A stretch of DNA of 50,614 nt from Herbaspirillum sp. (GCA_028292625.1 JAQGLY010000006.1:1-50614), one strand, 5' to 3'. Counted from the first letter of the stretch, positions 7,698 to 16,739 are shown. The notes: generated from the sequence alone by a model not told the origin. A program made the numbers and translations.

Positions 7698-8444
7698 ATG
7701 CCCTCTATCCCCTTCGACTATGATCCTGCTTCCGATGCACTGTTTCTCGATTTCGACGGAACGCTGGTTGACCTTGCAGCGCGCCCTGAAGATGTGATCG
7801 TACCGCCGCAGTTGATCGAGACATTATGGAAATTGCACTCGCTTTCGCAAGGTGCACTAGCCATCATCAGCGGACGTCCCCTGGCGCAGATCGATCATTT
7901 TCTACAGCCTCTGCAATTGCCTGCCGCCGGGACCCATGGCATGGAAAGGCGCGGCGCCGACGGCAAGCTAACACGGTTGCCGGCGCCGGATACTGCGCGG
8001 CTGCTGGCCCGCCTGAAGCCACTCGTCGATGACAATCCTGGGCTGCTGCTGGAACTGAAGCAGGGCGCAGTGGCTCTACATTACCGACATGCGCCGCAGC
8101 TGGAGCAGATTTGCATACAGGCCATTACCGCAGCCCTGGCGCCGGAGTCGGGATTTACCCTGTTGCGCGGCAAGATGGTGTTGGAAGCAATGACCTCGGG
8201 CGTGGATAAGGGCCAAGCCATTGCCGGTTTCATGGCCGAATCGCCGTTTTCCGGTCGCCGTCCGGTATTTGCCGGGGACGACGTCACGGATGAGTCAGGC
8301 TTTTCATGGGTTCAATCGGAACAAGGGAAAGGGCTTGGCATCAAGGTCGGCGCGGGTCCCAGCGTGGCGCGCGCCAGGGTGACCAGCCCTGCGGATTTGC
8401 ATGCCGTGCTGTTCGGCATATTGGGCGCGAAAAAGGCTGATTGA
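7698..8444 (+). CDS. otsB: trehalose-6-phosphate phosphatase OtsB
   Basis: OtsB removes the phosphate from trehalose-6-phosphate, the last step of OtsAB trehalose synthesis, in the cytoplasm. The 248-residue protein shows HAD motifs: LFLDFDGTLVD near the N-terminus with the nucleophile Asp, IISGRPLAQID, GTHGMERRG, and the C-terminal metal-binding GDDVTDESGF. A GTG at 7659 would add 13 residues; I prefer the ATG at 7698 because the protein then begins MPSIPFDYDPASDALFLDFDG as in relatives, although no clear ribosome binding site decides it. otsA follows after 96 bases on the same strand. Trehalose protects against osmotic and desiccation stress (established for the pathway). Confidence 0.92.
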   Translation: MPSIPFDYDPASDALFLDFDGTLVDLAARPEDVIVPPQLIETLWKLHSLSQGALAIISGRPLAQIDHFLQPLQLPAAGTHGMERRGADGKLTRLPAPDTARLLARLKPLVDDNPGLLLELKQGAVALHYRHAPQLEQICIQAITAALAPESGFTLLRGKMVLEAMTSGVDKGQAIAGFMAESPFSGRRPVFAGDDVTDESGFSWVQSEQGKGLGIKVGAGPSVARARVTSPADLHAVLFGILGAKKAD

Positions 8445-8540
8445 GAATAACAAGCGTATTTTGGCCGGGTTTCGCTGCGGGAGGGGTTGTGCCTTCGTCC
8501 AGTATCCGAACTTCATCGAGATTCTTATAGGAATGCATTA

Positions 8541-9920
8541 ATGTCGCGTCTGGTAGTGGTATCGAATCGACTGACGGATCCGCGCAAGGCGGCATCGGGT
8601 GGACTGGCTGTTGCCTTGGGCGAAACGCTGAAGAAGACCGGCGGCCTGTGGTTTGGCTGGAGCGGCAACGTGGTCCCGGACGGAACGCCGGGAGAAGGGG
8701 AGTTGAACGTGCAACAGGCCGGCGCGGTGACCCTGGCCACACTGGACTTGTGCCAGGAAGATCACGATGCCTACTACCTGGGCTATTCGAACGGCGTATT
8801 GTGGCCGGTATTCCACTACCGACTCGATCTGGCCCGCTTCGAACAGGGGCATCTGGGCGGCTATCGCCGCGTCAATCATCTGTTCGCCCGCAAGCTGCTG
8901 CCGTTGCTGAAAGAGGACGACCTGATCTGGATTCACGACTATCACCTCATTCCGCTGGCAGCGGAATTACGGGCGATGGGATGTCGCAACCGCATTGGTT
9001 TCTTCCTGCATATTCCGCTGCCGCCGCGGCAATTGCTGGCGGCGATCCCGTCACATGAATGGCTGATGCGCGCATTGTTTTCCTATGACCTGGTCGGATT
9101 CCAGAGTAATGCCGACCTGGAAAATTTTTCAAATTATGTGAAGGCGGAAGCTTCGGCCGAAGCCACCGAAGGAAATCGTTTTCATGCCTTCAACAGCACG
9201 GTGCAGGCAGGCGTATTCCCGATCGGCATCGATGTAAATGATTTTTTGCGGCTTGGCCGCGCCAAGGAGGCGCGCGACACCTTCGAGCGGACGCGCGAAG
9301 AGTACTCGCGCCGCCGGCTATTGATTGGCGTCGACCGGCTCGACTATTCAAAGGGGCTGCCGCAGCGGATGCGTGCCTTCAGGGAGCTGCTGGTTCAATA
9401 TCCGGAAACCCGCCATAGCGCCACGCTGCTGCAGGTGGCTGCTCCCAGCCGCGAGGATATCAATGCCTATGCCGACATCCAGCACGAACTGGAAAGCCTA
9501 TGTGGCGCAATCAATGGCGATTACGGCGATTTTGACTGGGTTCCGATACGCTACATCCACCGTAACATCGCCCGCCGGCGGCTACCGGGCCTGTACCGCG
9601 CCTGCGCCGTTGCGCTGATCACACCGTTGCGCGACGGCATGAACCTGGTGGCAAAGGAGTTCATTGCCGTGCAGGATGAAGCCGATCCCGGAGTGCTGAT
9701 CCTGTCGCGCTTTGCCGGCGCCGCGGAACAATTGAAAGAAGCGCTGCTGGTCAATCCCTACGACATCCACAGTACGGCGCAAACCATCCAGCAGGCTTTG
9801 CAGATGCCGTTGCAAGAGCGGCAGCAGCGCCATAGAGCATTATTGGCCAACATCAGCAAGTACGATGTGCACTGGTGGTGCCGTGAGTACTTGTCGGCGT
9901 TGAATGGTGTTCATTGGTAA
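8541..9920 (+). CDS. otsA: trehalose-6-phosphate synthase OtsA
   Basis: OtsA joins glucose from a UDP/ADP-glucose donor to glucose-6-phosphate, giving trehalose-6-phosphate. It is a GT-B glycosyltransferase of family GT20. The 459-residue length is normal. Family motifs are visible: VVSNR at the start, the SGGLAVAL loop, [24 protein letters not shown] and [12 protein letters not shown] (the donor/phosphate-contacting segments). The frame is open to 8487; the ATG at 8541 gives the standard [10 protein letters not shown] start and has AGGA at 8529-8532. It follows otsB and is probably co-transcribed with it. The stop is followed by a 337-base gap before the next small ORF. Confidence 0.93.
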   Translation: MSRLVVVSNRLTDPRKAASGGLAVALGETLKKTGGLWFGWSGNVVPDGTPGEGELNVQQAGAVTLATLDLCQEDHDAYYLGYSNGVLWPVFHYRLDLARFEQGHLGGYRRVNHLFARKLLPLLKEDDLIWIHDYHLIPLAAELRAMGCRNRIGFFLHIPLPPRQLLAAIPSHEWLMRALFSYDLVGFQSNADLENFSNYVKAEASAEATEGNRFHAFNSTVQAGVFPIGIDVNDFLRLGRAKEARDTFERTREEYSRRRLLIGVDRLDYSKGLPQRMRAFRELLVQYPETRHSATLLQVAAPSREDINAYADIQHELESLCGAINGDYGDFDWVPIRYIHRNIARRRLPGLYRACAVALITPLRDGMNLVAKEFIAVQDEADPGVLILSRFAGAAEQLKEALLVNPYDIHSTAQTIQQALQMPLQERQQRHRALLANISKYDVHWWCREYLSALNGVHW

Positions 9921-10257
9921 CCGACACGATCGGAATGTGGATTTTGGGAGGGCACTCCTTGACTATGCAGTAATGCGTTCGATGCGTTCGATCTTCGGAC
10001 GTTTTATCTTCCCAGCCTGGTATAAGTCGTAATGCAACTTGCAGTAATACAAACAAAGGCGCCGGATAAAACCAATCACAAATTTTACATAATGTAAATT
10101 ATGCGAATGGACGGTAGTTTACTAGCTGTTGCGTTTGCGGGCATCTGAAGACAATAATTATCGCAACACAACTTACATACAATGCAACAAGGAAAATGTA
10201 ACCATCTTTACAACAACTTGATCTCTACGCCGCTGTTTTTTGGAGGAGGAAGTAAAG
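9921..10257. other. AT-rich regulatory region before the Tad locus
   Basis: No protein gene is visible. The stretch 10081-10220 is much more AT-rich than its surroundings and contains a perfect palindrome (10084-10098) and further TTACA/TGTAA words (for example near 10170 and 10197-10212). I read it as a control region for the pilus operon, possibly silenced by a nucleoid protein because of its AT content (inference). Confidence 0.4.
10084..10098. promoter_or_regulatory. perfect palindrome TTTACAT-A-ATGTAAA
   Basis: A 15-bp perfect palindrome with 7-bp arms lies upstream of the Tad locus. Its length and symmetry fit the operator of a dimeric regulator, but I cannot assign it to a family. Related half words follow at about 10169-10175 and 10195-10212. 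Confidence 0.4.
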
Positions 10258-10347
10258 ATGCTGGATAGTCCGCCACTTAAAAAAATTAACACTCTGCAAA
10301 CTACAGCTTTCATCAGCCGATTAGCGTCCCTTTTTTACCTCATATAG
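10258..10347 (+). CDS. small ORF with very strong ribosome binding site (29 aa)
   Basis: This 29-codon ORF reads MLDSPPLKKINTLQTTAF and ends RLASLFYLI. GGAGGAGGA at 10242-10250, a near-ideal Shine-Dalgarno sequence, stands 7 nt before its ATG, the best ribosome binding site in this part of the window. It lies 184 bases before the Flp pilin gene on the same strand. The peptide has a basic middle and hydrophobic tail; I do not recognise it. It may be a leader peptide or a small membrane-associated protein. Confidence 0.4.
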   Translation: MLDSPPLKKINTLQTTAFISRLASLFYLI

Positions 10348-10531
10348 CGGTATCAAATCGCTTGGCTCACCGCTATTATCACGCTCAAGAGTGTCTCTGC
10401 GGCAACAAAATATACGTTTCGAGACCTCCAAAACAGGTCGGATTCTCCCGATAACACACTGGGAAGACTCCACCTGAATCTTCCGTCAAACTCGTATCCA
10501 TGGCCGAACAGCCTCTAACCAGGAGTTACTT
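10348..10531 (+). other. leader before the flp pilin gene
   Basis: This 184-base stretch lies between the small ORF and the pilin start. A weak dyad GACCT-N7-AGGTC occupies 10423-10439. I find no sigma-54 or convincing sigma-70 promoter in it. The pilin gene has its own good ribosome binding site, AGGAG. Confidence 0.3.
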
Positions 10532-10705
10532 ATGCTGCAATTCATCAAATCCCTGTCGCGTGATGAACGCGGCGTCAGCGCCCTCGAATACGCGGTGCTC
10601 GCGGGTATCGTCGTCGTTGCGGTCGTGGCCGTAGGGGCGATGTTCTCCCCAGCGCTCGTGGGCGTATTCCAGAACCTGATCAATCAAGTAACGGCCGCAG
10701 CTTAA
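10532..10705 (+). CDS. flp: Flp-type prepilin (major Tad pilin)
   Basis: The structural subunit of the Flp/Tad pilus, 57 residues. A short basic leader MLQFIKSLSRDERG is followed by the type IVb pilin motif VSALEYAVLAGIVVVAVVAV: cleavage is expected between G14 and V15, placing Glu at +5 and Tyr at +6, the Flp hallmark. One hydrophobic helix follows and the tail is short (FQNLINQVTAAA). AGGAG lies 7 nt before the ATG. The prepilin peptidase gene follows about 100 bases later, so processing enzyme and substrate are neighbours. The pilin is held in the inner membrane until the TadA machine assembles it. Confidence 0.93.
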   Translation: MLQFIKSLSRDERGVSALEYAVLAGIVVVAVVAVGAMFSPALVGVFQNLINQVTAAA

Positions 10706-10803
10706 ACCTTCTTCGCGATCGAGATGGCGGGAATGCGTGTTCATCGAACATTCTCGTCATGTCCATCGCGCGAAAATGCATAACTCGACCCAGGAAAACG
10801 AAG

Positions 10804-11295
10804 ATGCTGTATTCAGTGAAACTGGTGGCCTGCCTGGTATTGGCTTCACTGGCGTTCTCCGATCTGGTCTCCCGGCGCCTGCCCACCCGCGCGGTGGTCA
10901 TCGTCGCCGGCCTCTATTGCGTCGCAGCGGCGCTGGTTCCGATCAGCGCCGCTGCGTTTCTCGGCCACGTCGGCCTGGCGGCGGCAGCGCTCGCCGTGGC
11001 CGCGTTGCTGTTCCGTTTCGGATGGATCGCCGGCGGCGATGCGAAGCTCGCCGCAGCGGTCTTTCTTTGGGCCGGCCCGTCGTTCGCCGCGCCCGTCTTC
11101 GTCATCGTCTCCGTTTGCGGCCTGATATTGGGCCTTGCGGTCATCGCGGCGGACCCGCTCTACCGCCGCGTTGATGCCTTGCGCTGGCTGTCGTGCCTGT
11201 CGCGCACACGCGGCGTGCCTTATGGCATCGCGCTCGCACTGGGTGGGGGCGCGGCCGTTTGGGCGCCGCTCTCACATAGCGCGTCTATCGTCTAA
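10804..11295 (+). CDS. tadV: prepilin peptidase TadV/CpaA
   Basis: An inner-membrane aspartic protease that cleaves the Flp prepilin and the TadE/TadF pseudopilins. At 163 residues it has the short form that lacks the methyltransferase domain of PilD, typical for TadV/CpaA. Both catalytic aspartates are visible: LAFSDLVSRRLPTRA after TM1, and the conserved GGDAKLAAA loop. It has several hydrophobic helices. The frame is open to 10759; the ATG at 10804 follows AGGAAAACGAAG and gives a proper hydrophobic N-terminus (MLYSVKLVACLVLASL). It is the second gene of the Tad operon, 18 bases before the rcpC::rcpA fusion. Confidence 0.9.
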   Translation: MLYSVKLVACLVLASLAFSDLVSRRLPTRAVVIVAGLYCVAAALVPISAAAFLGHVGLAAAALAVAALLFRFGWIAGGDAKLAAAVFLWAGPSFAAPVFVIVSVCGLILGLAVIAADPLYRRVDALRWLSCLSRTRGVPYGIALALGGGAAVWAPLSHSASIV

Positions 11296-11313
11296 AAGAC
11301 CACTCTCCCCGCC

Positions 11314-13689
11314 ATGTCCAGAATCATCAAATTCGCCGGCCTGATCGTCGTCGCCCTGATCGGCGCACTCATTCTGCGCACCCTCTTCATTTCCGCGTCG
11401 CGTCCGGCGGCGGTCGGTTCGCGCGGGATGGAGCGCATTCGCGCCGCCGCAGCGGATCTGCCCGGCGGTCTGCTGCTGCGCGACAGCGACCTTATATGGA
11501 AAAACATGCCACGTGAACAAGTTCCGGCGGGCGCGCTGGTCGAAGGACAAGCGGCCGTCGACGGCGCGGACAACGACCTCAAAGGCGACCTGCTGCGCCA
11601 CGCGGTCCCGGCCGGCACGCCGCTCGGTCTCGCCGATGTCATCTCCCCCAACGCACCCGGCTTTCTCGCCGCCGCCCTCAAGCCCGACATGCGCGCGATC
11701 TCGGTGGCGATCGACGAAGTATCGGGCAATGCCGGGCTGATTCAGCCCGGAGACTATGTCGACGTACTGCTCACGCAGACCCTCGGCGGTTCGTCGAAAG
11801 ACACGCTAGAGGCTGGCCGGGGCGTCGAATCGGAGACGGTGGTCGATCGCGTGCGCGTCCTCGCGGTCGGCTCCGTATTTCAGCGTCCGAAGGAAAACGC
11901 CGCGCAATCCGATACGCGTGCACGCACGGTCACGTTCGAGGTGACGCCGCGCACCGCCCAGATGATCGCGGTTGCGACCCACTTGGGCACGCTGTCGCTC
12001 GCGTTGCGCAGCTTCGCGACCCAGGACCGCAGCGAGCCGCCCGCCGTCGCCGCCACGGAGCCGCAAACGCCTACGATATGGGGCGGCGACGTGTCGCGCG
12101 CATTGCGCGCGGCGGACACGCATGCGAAGCGCGGCGCCGCAACCGGGCGGCCGTCCGCCCCTTCCGTGATCGTCTATCGCGGTTCGAAGTCGAGCGCTGC
12201 ACCAGGCGCTGCGGCCCCCACCGCGGCAGTCGGCGGCGCAATGAGTATGCCAAGATTGCCGCCTGTGCCGAGACTGCCTCCTCTGCCGTTCGGAGGATTG
12301 CCGGCGCTTTATGCGTTCCTGCGCTCGCGGCGGCGGTTTGCATGGACAGTGGTCGTGTGTATGGTCATCGCGTGCGGTTTCGCCATCGTGAACCCTGCAT
12401 ACGCGGCGGACCAGGATTCGACGCTGACCGTGCCGGCCGGTAAAGGCGAGATAGTGAAGCTGCCGGAGCCGGCTGTCGCGGTATTCGTTGCGAACCCGGA
12501 CGTCGCCGACGTGCATGTGCCGACGCCTCAAACCGTTTTGGTGCTCGGCAAGAAAGCGGGAACGACGACGCTCTTTGCGCTCGGCCGGAACAATCGGACC
12601 ATCCTGCGCAAAACGATCGCGGTCAGCGTCGATACGGAGACAGTGCGGCGCATGCTTGACGCGCGTTTCCCCCAATTGCAACTGACGCTTACCAGCGCAC
12701 CCGGCTCGATGATGATTGCCGGCCGCGTGCCGAGCGCGGCGGACGCCGATGCGGTCGCGCAGTCGCTCACCCCTTACCTGGGCGAGAAGGAAACGCTGAT
12801 CAACCGGCTCACATTGAATCATCCGATTCAGGTCAACCTGCGCGTGCGGATTACCGAAGTCGATCGAAACATCACGCAGCAACTCGGCATCAACTGGAGT
12901 TCGCTGGGCACGGCCGGCAACTTTGTCGGCGGCCTTTTCAACGGGCGTCAAGTCGTCAACGCGGGCAGTTTCGTCTTGTCGCCGACCGGCGCGTTCTCGG
13001 CGGTCGCGGGCTTTAATACAGGGAGCGTCAGCATCGATGCGGTGCTCGATGCGTTGGATCAAGAGGGACTCATCACGATGCTCGCCGAGCCGAACCTGAC
13101 CGCGATGTCCGGCCAGACTGCGAGCTTCCTCGCCGGCGGCGAGTTTCCGATCCCGGTTGCGCAAGACAAGACGGGCTCCATCACGGTCGCGTTCAAGTCC
13201 TACGGCGTGTCGCTCGACTTCACGCCCACCGTGCTGGCCGACAACAGAATCAGCCTCAAGGTGCGTCCGGAAGTCAGCGAGATCGATCCTTCCAACTCGG
13301 TGACGCTCGCCAGCATCAAGATTCCCGCGCTCACCGTGCGCCGCGTGGACACGACCGTCGAGTTGTCGAGCGGGCAAAGCTTCGCGCTCGGCGGTCTGCT
13401 TCAGAGCACGACGAGTGACATCCTCGCACAGTTTCCGGGCCTAGGCAGCTTGCCGATCATCGGCAAGCTGTTCTCATCGAAGAACTACCAGAACAACAAG
13501 ACGGAAATCGTCGTCATCGTCACGCCCTATATCGTGGAGCCCTCCGATCCCAAGCAATTGCGGCAGCCGATCGACAGCGTCACGCATGCCGGCAGCGACG
13601 TCGAATATGTGCTGCAGCGTTCGCTGGGAATCGATCCGCTGTCCGGCGCCGCCCCGCGCCTGGTCGGCGCGGCGGGCTTCGTCTACTGA
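11314..13689 (+). CDS. CpaB/RcpC - CpaC/RcpA secretin fusion protein
   Basis: This 791-residue frame contains two normally separate Tad proteins. Residues 1-290 are CpaB/RcpC: a TM helix (4-21), a SAF-like segment (DLPGGLLLRDSDL, then AVPAGTPLGLADV) and GDYVDVLL, ending at VIVYRG, where CpaB normally stops. Residues 291-340 are a Pro/Ala linker. Residues 341-364 (FAWTVVVCMVIACGF to NPAYA-AD) look like a secretin signal peptide with a signal peptidase I site. Next come the secretin N domain (about 367-440; PTPQTVLVLGKKAGTTTLFALG) and the secretin beta domain (about 575-745; AEPNLTAMSGQTASFLAGGEFPIPV, VELSSGQSFALGGLL, VIVTPYIVEP). An ATG at 12241 (residue 310) could start a separate secretin but has no ribosome binding site. 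CpaB acts in the periplasm and the secretin is the outer-membrane pore. Either the precursor is cut internally, or translation restarts, or a stop was lost. Confidence 0.85.
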   Translation: MSRIIKFAGLIVVALIGALILRTLFISASRPAAVGSRGMERIRAAAADLPGGLLLRDSDLIWKNMPREQVPAGALVEGQAAVDGADNDLKGDLLRHAVPAGTPLGLADVISPNAPGFLAAALKPDMRAISVAIDEVSGNAGLIQPGDYVDVLLTQTLGGSSKDTLEAGRGVESETVVDRVRVLAVGSVFQRPKENAAQSDTRARTVTFEVTPRTAQMIAVATHLGTLSLALRSFATQDRSEPPAVAATEPQTPTIWGGDVSRALRAADTHAKRGAATGRPSAPSVIVYRGSKSSAAPGAAAPTAAVGGAMSMPRLPPVPRLPPLPFGGLPALYAFLRSRRRFAWTVVVCMVIACGFAIVNPAYAADQDSTLTVPAGKGEIVKLPEPAVAVFVANPDVADVHVPTPQTVLVLGKKAGTTTLFALGRNNRTILRKTIAVSVDTETVRRMLDARFPQLQLTLTSAPGSMMIAGRVPSAADADAVAQSLTPYLGEKETLINRLTLNHPIQVNLRVRITEVDRNITQQLGINWSSLGTAGNFVGGLFNGRQVVNAGSFVLSPTGAFSAVAGFNTGSVSIDAVLDALDQEGLITMLAEPNLTAMSGQTASFLAGGEFPIPVAQDKTGSITVAFKSYGVSLDFTPTVLADNRISLKVRPEVSEIDPSNSVTLASIKIPALTVRRVDTTVELSSGQSFALGGLLQSTTSDILAQFPGLGSLPIIGKLFSSKNYQNNKTEIVVIVTPYIVEPSDPKQLRQPIDSVTHAGSDVEYVLQRSLGIDPLSGAAPRLVGAAGFVY

Positions 13690-13704
13690 CCAATGGAGTC
13701 ATAC

Positions 13705-14085
13705 ATGTTTGCTCGCATCTCTTCCCTCACCCTGCTCGCCTTGCTCACTGCGCTCTCGGGCTGCATGTCCACACCGCCGCCGCTCAGCATGCCTGACGCG
13801 TCGGTTATAGGGTTCGACGGCGCGAACGCGGTGCCGCCCGACTGCGCGAAACTCGTGCAACAGTCACATATGGTCGATGCGGGCGCCGGGCGTCCCGGTG
13901 TCGCGTTCGGCTGCGCCACGTACTCCAATCTGGCGGCCATGCTGGCGCGCCCCGCCGACCTGGTCCAGCCGGTTCCCTATGCAGGCGCCGATGCGGCGCT
14001 CGGCGTAAGCGCGGTGCGCCGTTACGAGGAAGGGCGCGCGACGCCGCTCGATACGACCTCGACGACTTCCACCGCGACACATTGA
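13705..14085 (+). CDS. rcpB: Tad pilus lipoprotein CpaD/RcpB (short form)
   Basis: An outer-membrane-associated lipoprotein that partners the secretin in Tad pili. The N-terminus MFARISSLTLLALLTALSGC is a lipoprotein signal with the lipobox LSGC. The family core is seen in FGCATYSNLAAMLARPADLVQP, the CpaD signature. At 126 residues it is shorter than usual CpaD proteins of about 200, so mainly the C-terminal part is present. The frame opens at 13693, but the ATG at 13705 follows GGAG by 5 nt and yields the lipobox signal, so it is preferred. It lies 15 bases after the secretin fusion and before tadZ. Confidence 0.85.
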   Translation: MFARISSLTLLALLTALSGCMSTPPPLSMPDASVIGFDGANAVPPDCAKLVQQSHMVDAGAGRPGVAFGCATYSNLAAMLARPADLVQPVPYAGADAALGVSAVRRYEEGRATPLDTTSTTSTATH

Positions 14086-14100
14086 TCGCGGAGCATTTCA

Positions 14101-15327
14101 ATGAGCGCCCTCAAATCATTCCTCCAGATCAATAGCGGCAACGCGATCAACGCCGAGGATCTGCTGGCCGTCGTATCCGACCGCGACAGCGAAACCGCAG
14201 TGAGAAGGCTGATTGTCGATCAGTCGATCGCCAACACCCACGTGCAGCGGGGAACGATCGTCGACGCGATCGAACTACTGCAAAAACTCGACCATTCGCC
14301 GAAGCAGCTGATCGTGGATGTATCGGGATCCGAGATGCCGCTAAGCGACCTCGCGCGGCTCTCCGAGATCTGCGAGCCATCGGTCGCCGTGGTGGTGGTC
14401 GGAGACCGCAATGACGTGGACCTTTATCGCAGCCTGCTCGGCGCCGGTGTGCAGGACTATCTTTTCAAGCCGCTGTCGGTCGGGCTCTTGCAGCGCGCAT
14501 TGGCGGCACGCGACCCGGCCGCCGCCGTGCGCACCGGCCGGGCCGTCAGTTTTGTCGGTGCGCGCGGCGGCGTCGGCACGACCACCATCGCGGTGGCGCT
14601 CGCGCGTCATCTGGCCGACGCAACGCATCGGCACATCGCGTATGTCGACTTGAATCTTCATGGCGGGGCCGCCAATTCGATGTTGGGGCTCGTCACCAAC
14701 AACGGCTTGACCGAACTGCTGCACAACGCACAACCCGTCGATGCGCCGCTGATCAACCGAATGCTGGTTCAGAAGAGCAATCATTTGCGTGTCCTGTCGT
14801 CCGAACTTCCATACGGCGACGAATTCGCGTATCGTCCCGGCGCGGTCTCCGAGTTGATCAATACGCTCAAACGGCATTTCCATTACGTGATGCTGGATCT
14901 GTCCGGCCTTGGCGACAGCCGTATCGTCGAAGAAGCGCTCGACGCATCCGCGTTCGTCTATATCACGTCGGACCGATCCGTCCATGCCGCCCGCGAGACC
15001 GCGCGGTGGCTCCGATTCGCCGAAGACCGTGACGGCGACCCGACGATCTCGCTGCTGCTCAACAACCCGCACGAGAGCGTCGCCGGGCGCGTCGATGCCG
15101 CCGATTTCAAGCGCGCGCTCGGCCGTGCCTCGATGTACGAACTGCCCTACGAGCCGAAAACGCTCGCGGCGGCCGAGAATCTCGGCGAACCGATCGCGGC
15201 CGGCAAACCGACGCCTTTTGCAACCGCCATCGTCGACCTGGCGAACACCTTGACCGGCCGCTCGGAGAGCACACCGTCGAAGCAGCCCTGGTATGCGCGC
15301 CTCATCGGAAACAGGAGCCGCACATGA
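14101..15327 (+). CDS. tadZ: TadZ/CpaE pilus-localising ATPase-like protein
   Basis: A 408-residue MinD/ParA-like protein that places the Tad machine, often at the pole. Residues 20-135 form an atypical receiver-like domain (IVDVSGSEMP, VVVVGDRND, LLGAGVQDYLFKPLS). The P-loop follows at about 153-162 as GARGGVGTTT: the ParA signature Lys is replaced by Arg and the usual GKT is GTT, so nucleotide hydrolysis may be weak or absent. A Walker-B-like strand is HYVMLDLSGLGDS. Its stop overlaps the tadA start (ATGA), which suggests translational coupling. Confidence 0.9.
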   Translation: MSALKSFLQINSGNAINAEDLLAVVSDRDSETAVRRLIVDQSIANTHVQRGTIVDAIELLQKLDHSPKQLIVDVSGSEMPLSDLARLSEICEPSVAVVVVGDRNDVDLYRSLLGAGVQDYLFKPLSVGLLQRALAARDPAAAVRTGRAVSFVGARGGVGTTTIAVALARHLADATHRHIAYVDLNLHGGAANSMLGLVTNNGLTELLHNAQPVDAPLINRMLVQKSNHLRVLSSELPYGDEFAYRPGAVSELINTLKRHFHYVMLDLSGLGDSRIVEEALDASAFVYITSDRSVHAARETARWLRFAEDRDGDPTISLLLNNPHESVAGRVDAADFKRALGRASMYELPYEPKTLAAAENLGEPIAAGKPTPFATAIVDLANTLTGRSESTPSKQPWYARLIGNRSRT

Positions 15328-16739
15328 CATTCGGCAAAAGAAAAATCGCGGCGGTCATCGCGCCTGTTGCCGATAGCGGGACGGACGCAACGGTAGCCGA
15401 CACGAAAAAGGATGCCGAACCGCCGCGGCCCACTGCGGGCCCTGCCCGGGCGACGGTCCCGCTCGACAGGCATGAAGCGCTGATCCGCTCGGACACCTTC
15501 AAGACCATCCGCACCGTCGTATTCGCTTCGATGAACATGTCGGCCGCCCTGATGATGTCGCGCGATCAGGTGCGCGGGGGCATCGAGCAAATCGCGACCG
15601 AGGTGGTCGCGCGCGAGCGGCTCAACGTGACGATGGCCGATCAGACGCTGATCGTGGCCGAAATCCTGAACGACATGTTCGGCGTCGGCCCGATCGAGCC
15701 GCTGCTGGCCGACGAAGCGGTGACCGACATCCTCGTCAACGGTCCGGATCAGGTCTATGTGGAACGGCATGGCCGGCTGGAACTGACGTCGCTCAAGTTT
15801 CGCGACAACGCGCATGTGATCAACGTCGCGCAGCGTATCGCCGCGGCAATCGGGCGCCGCGTCGACGAAAGCAGCCCGATGGTCGACGCGCGCCTGGCCG
15901 ACGGCAGCCGGGTCAACGTCGTACTGCCGCCGATCGCGATTCGCGGCGCGTCGATTTCGATTCGCAAATTCTCCAAGCGCAACATCACCCTGGCCCGCAT
16001 GGCGCAGCAGGGCAATCTGTCGCCCGCGATGATGCGCATGCTGAAGATCGCCGGTTCATGCCGGCTCAACGTGGTGATCTCCGGCGGCACCGGGTCCGGC
16101 AAGACGACCTTGCTCAATGCGCTGTCGCATCATATCGACGAGCATGAGCGGATCGTCACCATCGAAGACGCAGCCGAACTGCAATTGCAGCAACCGCATG
16201 TGGTGAGCCTCGAGACGCGCCCGGAGAATGCCGAAGGGCTCGGCGCCGTCTCACAGCGCGACCTGGTGCGCAATGCGTTGCGGATGCGTCCCGATCGCAT
16301 CATCCTTGGCGAAACCCGCGGCTCGGAGGCGTTCGACGTCCTGCAGGCGATGAACACCGGGCACGACGGCTCGATGACGACGGTCCACGCGAACACGCCG
16401 CGCGACGCGATTATCCGTCTCGAGAGCATGGTGATGATGGCCAACGGCAATTTGCCGCTGTTGTCGATCCGCCGGCAAATCGCCAGCGCGGTGCATCTGA
16501 TTCTGCAGATCGAACGCATGCGCGACGGCATGCGCCGAGTGACACGCATCACCGAGATCGCCGGCATGGAGGGCGACGTCGTCATCACTCAGGATCTCTT
16601 CACGTTCCGCTTCGATACCAGCGCGCACCAGGAGGAAGTGCGCGGCGTGTACGAGTCGTCGTCGCTGCGGCCGGCGTTCACGGCGCGGGCTGCCTACTAT
16701 GGGCTCGAAGAGGCGCTGATCGAGGCGATGCGGCCATGA
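15324..16739 (+). CDS. tadA: Tad secretion ATPase TadA/CpaF
   Basis: The hexameric cytoplasmic ATPase that drives Flp pilus assembly. The 471-residue protein has an N-terminal helical domain (about 50-125), then GPIEPLLADEAVTDILVNG, the CpaF/VirB11-type entry motif. Walker A is at about 254-261 (GGTGSGKT), an acidic ITIED-type box follows as IVTIEDAAELQL, and a Walker B / His-box region is RPDRIILGETRGSEAFDVLQAMNTGHDGSMTTVHAN. All key residues look intact. It overlaps tadZ and tadB by 4 nt each. The length is usual for the family. Confidence 0.95.
   Translation: MTFGKRKIAAVIAPVADSGTDATVADTKKDAEPPRPTAGPARATVPLDRHEALIRSDTFKTIRTVVFASMNMSAALMMSRDQVRGGIEQIATEVVARERLNVTMADQTLIVAEILNDMFGVGPIEPLLADEAVTDILVNGPDQVYVERHGRLELTSLKFRDNAHVINVAQRIAAAIGRRVDESSPMVDARLADGSRVNVVLPPIAIRGASISIRKFSKRNITLARMAQQGNLSPAMMRMLKIAGSCRLNVVISGGTGSGKTTLLNALSHHIDEHERIVTIEDAAELQLQQPHVVSLETRPENAEGLGAVSQRDLVRNALRMRPDRIILGETRGSEAFDVLQAMNTGHDGSMTTVHANTPRDAIIRLESMVMMANGNLPLLSIRRQIASAVHLILQIERMRDGMRRVTRITEIAGMEGDVVITQDLFTFRFDTSAHQEEVRGVYESSSLRPAFTARAAYYGLEEALIEAMRP

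Noticed and set aside
10348..10531. Sigma-54 promoter in front of flp
   Set aside because: No GG-N10-GC element in the right sequence context was found.
11806..13377. 523-codon minus-strand frame across the secretin fusion
   Set aside because: Low-complexity Arg/His-rich translation, a shadow of the fusion gene.
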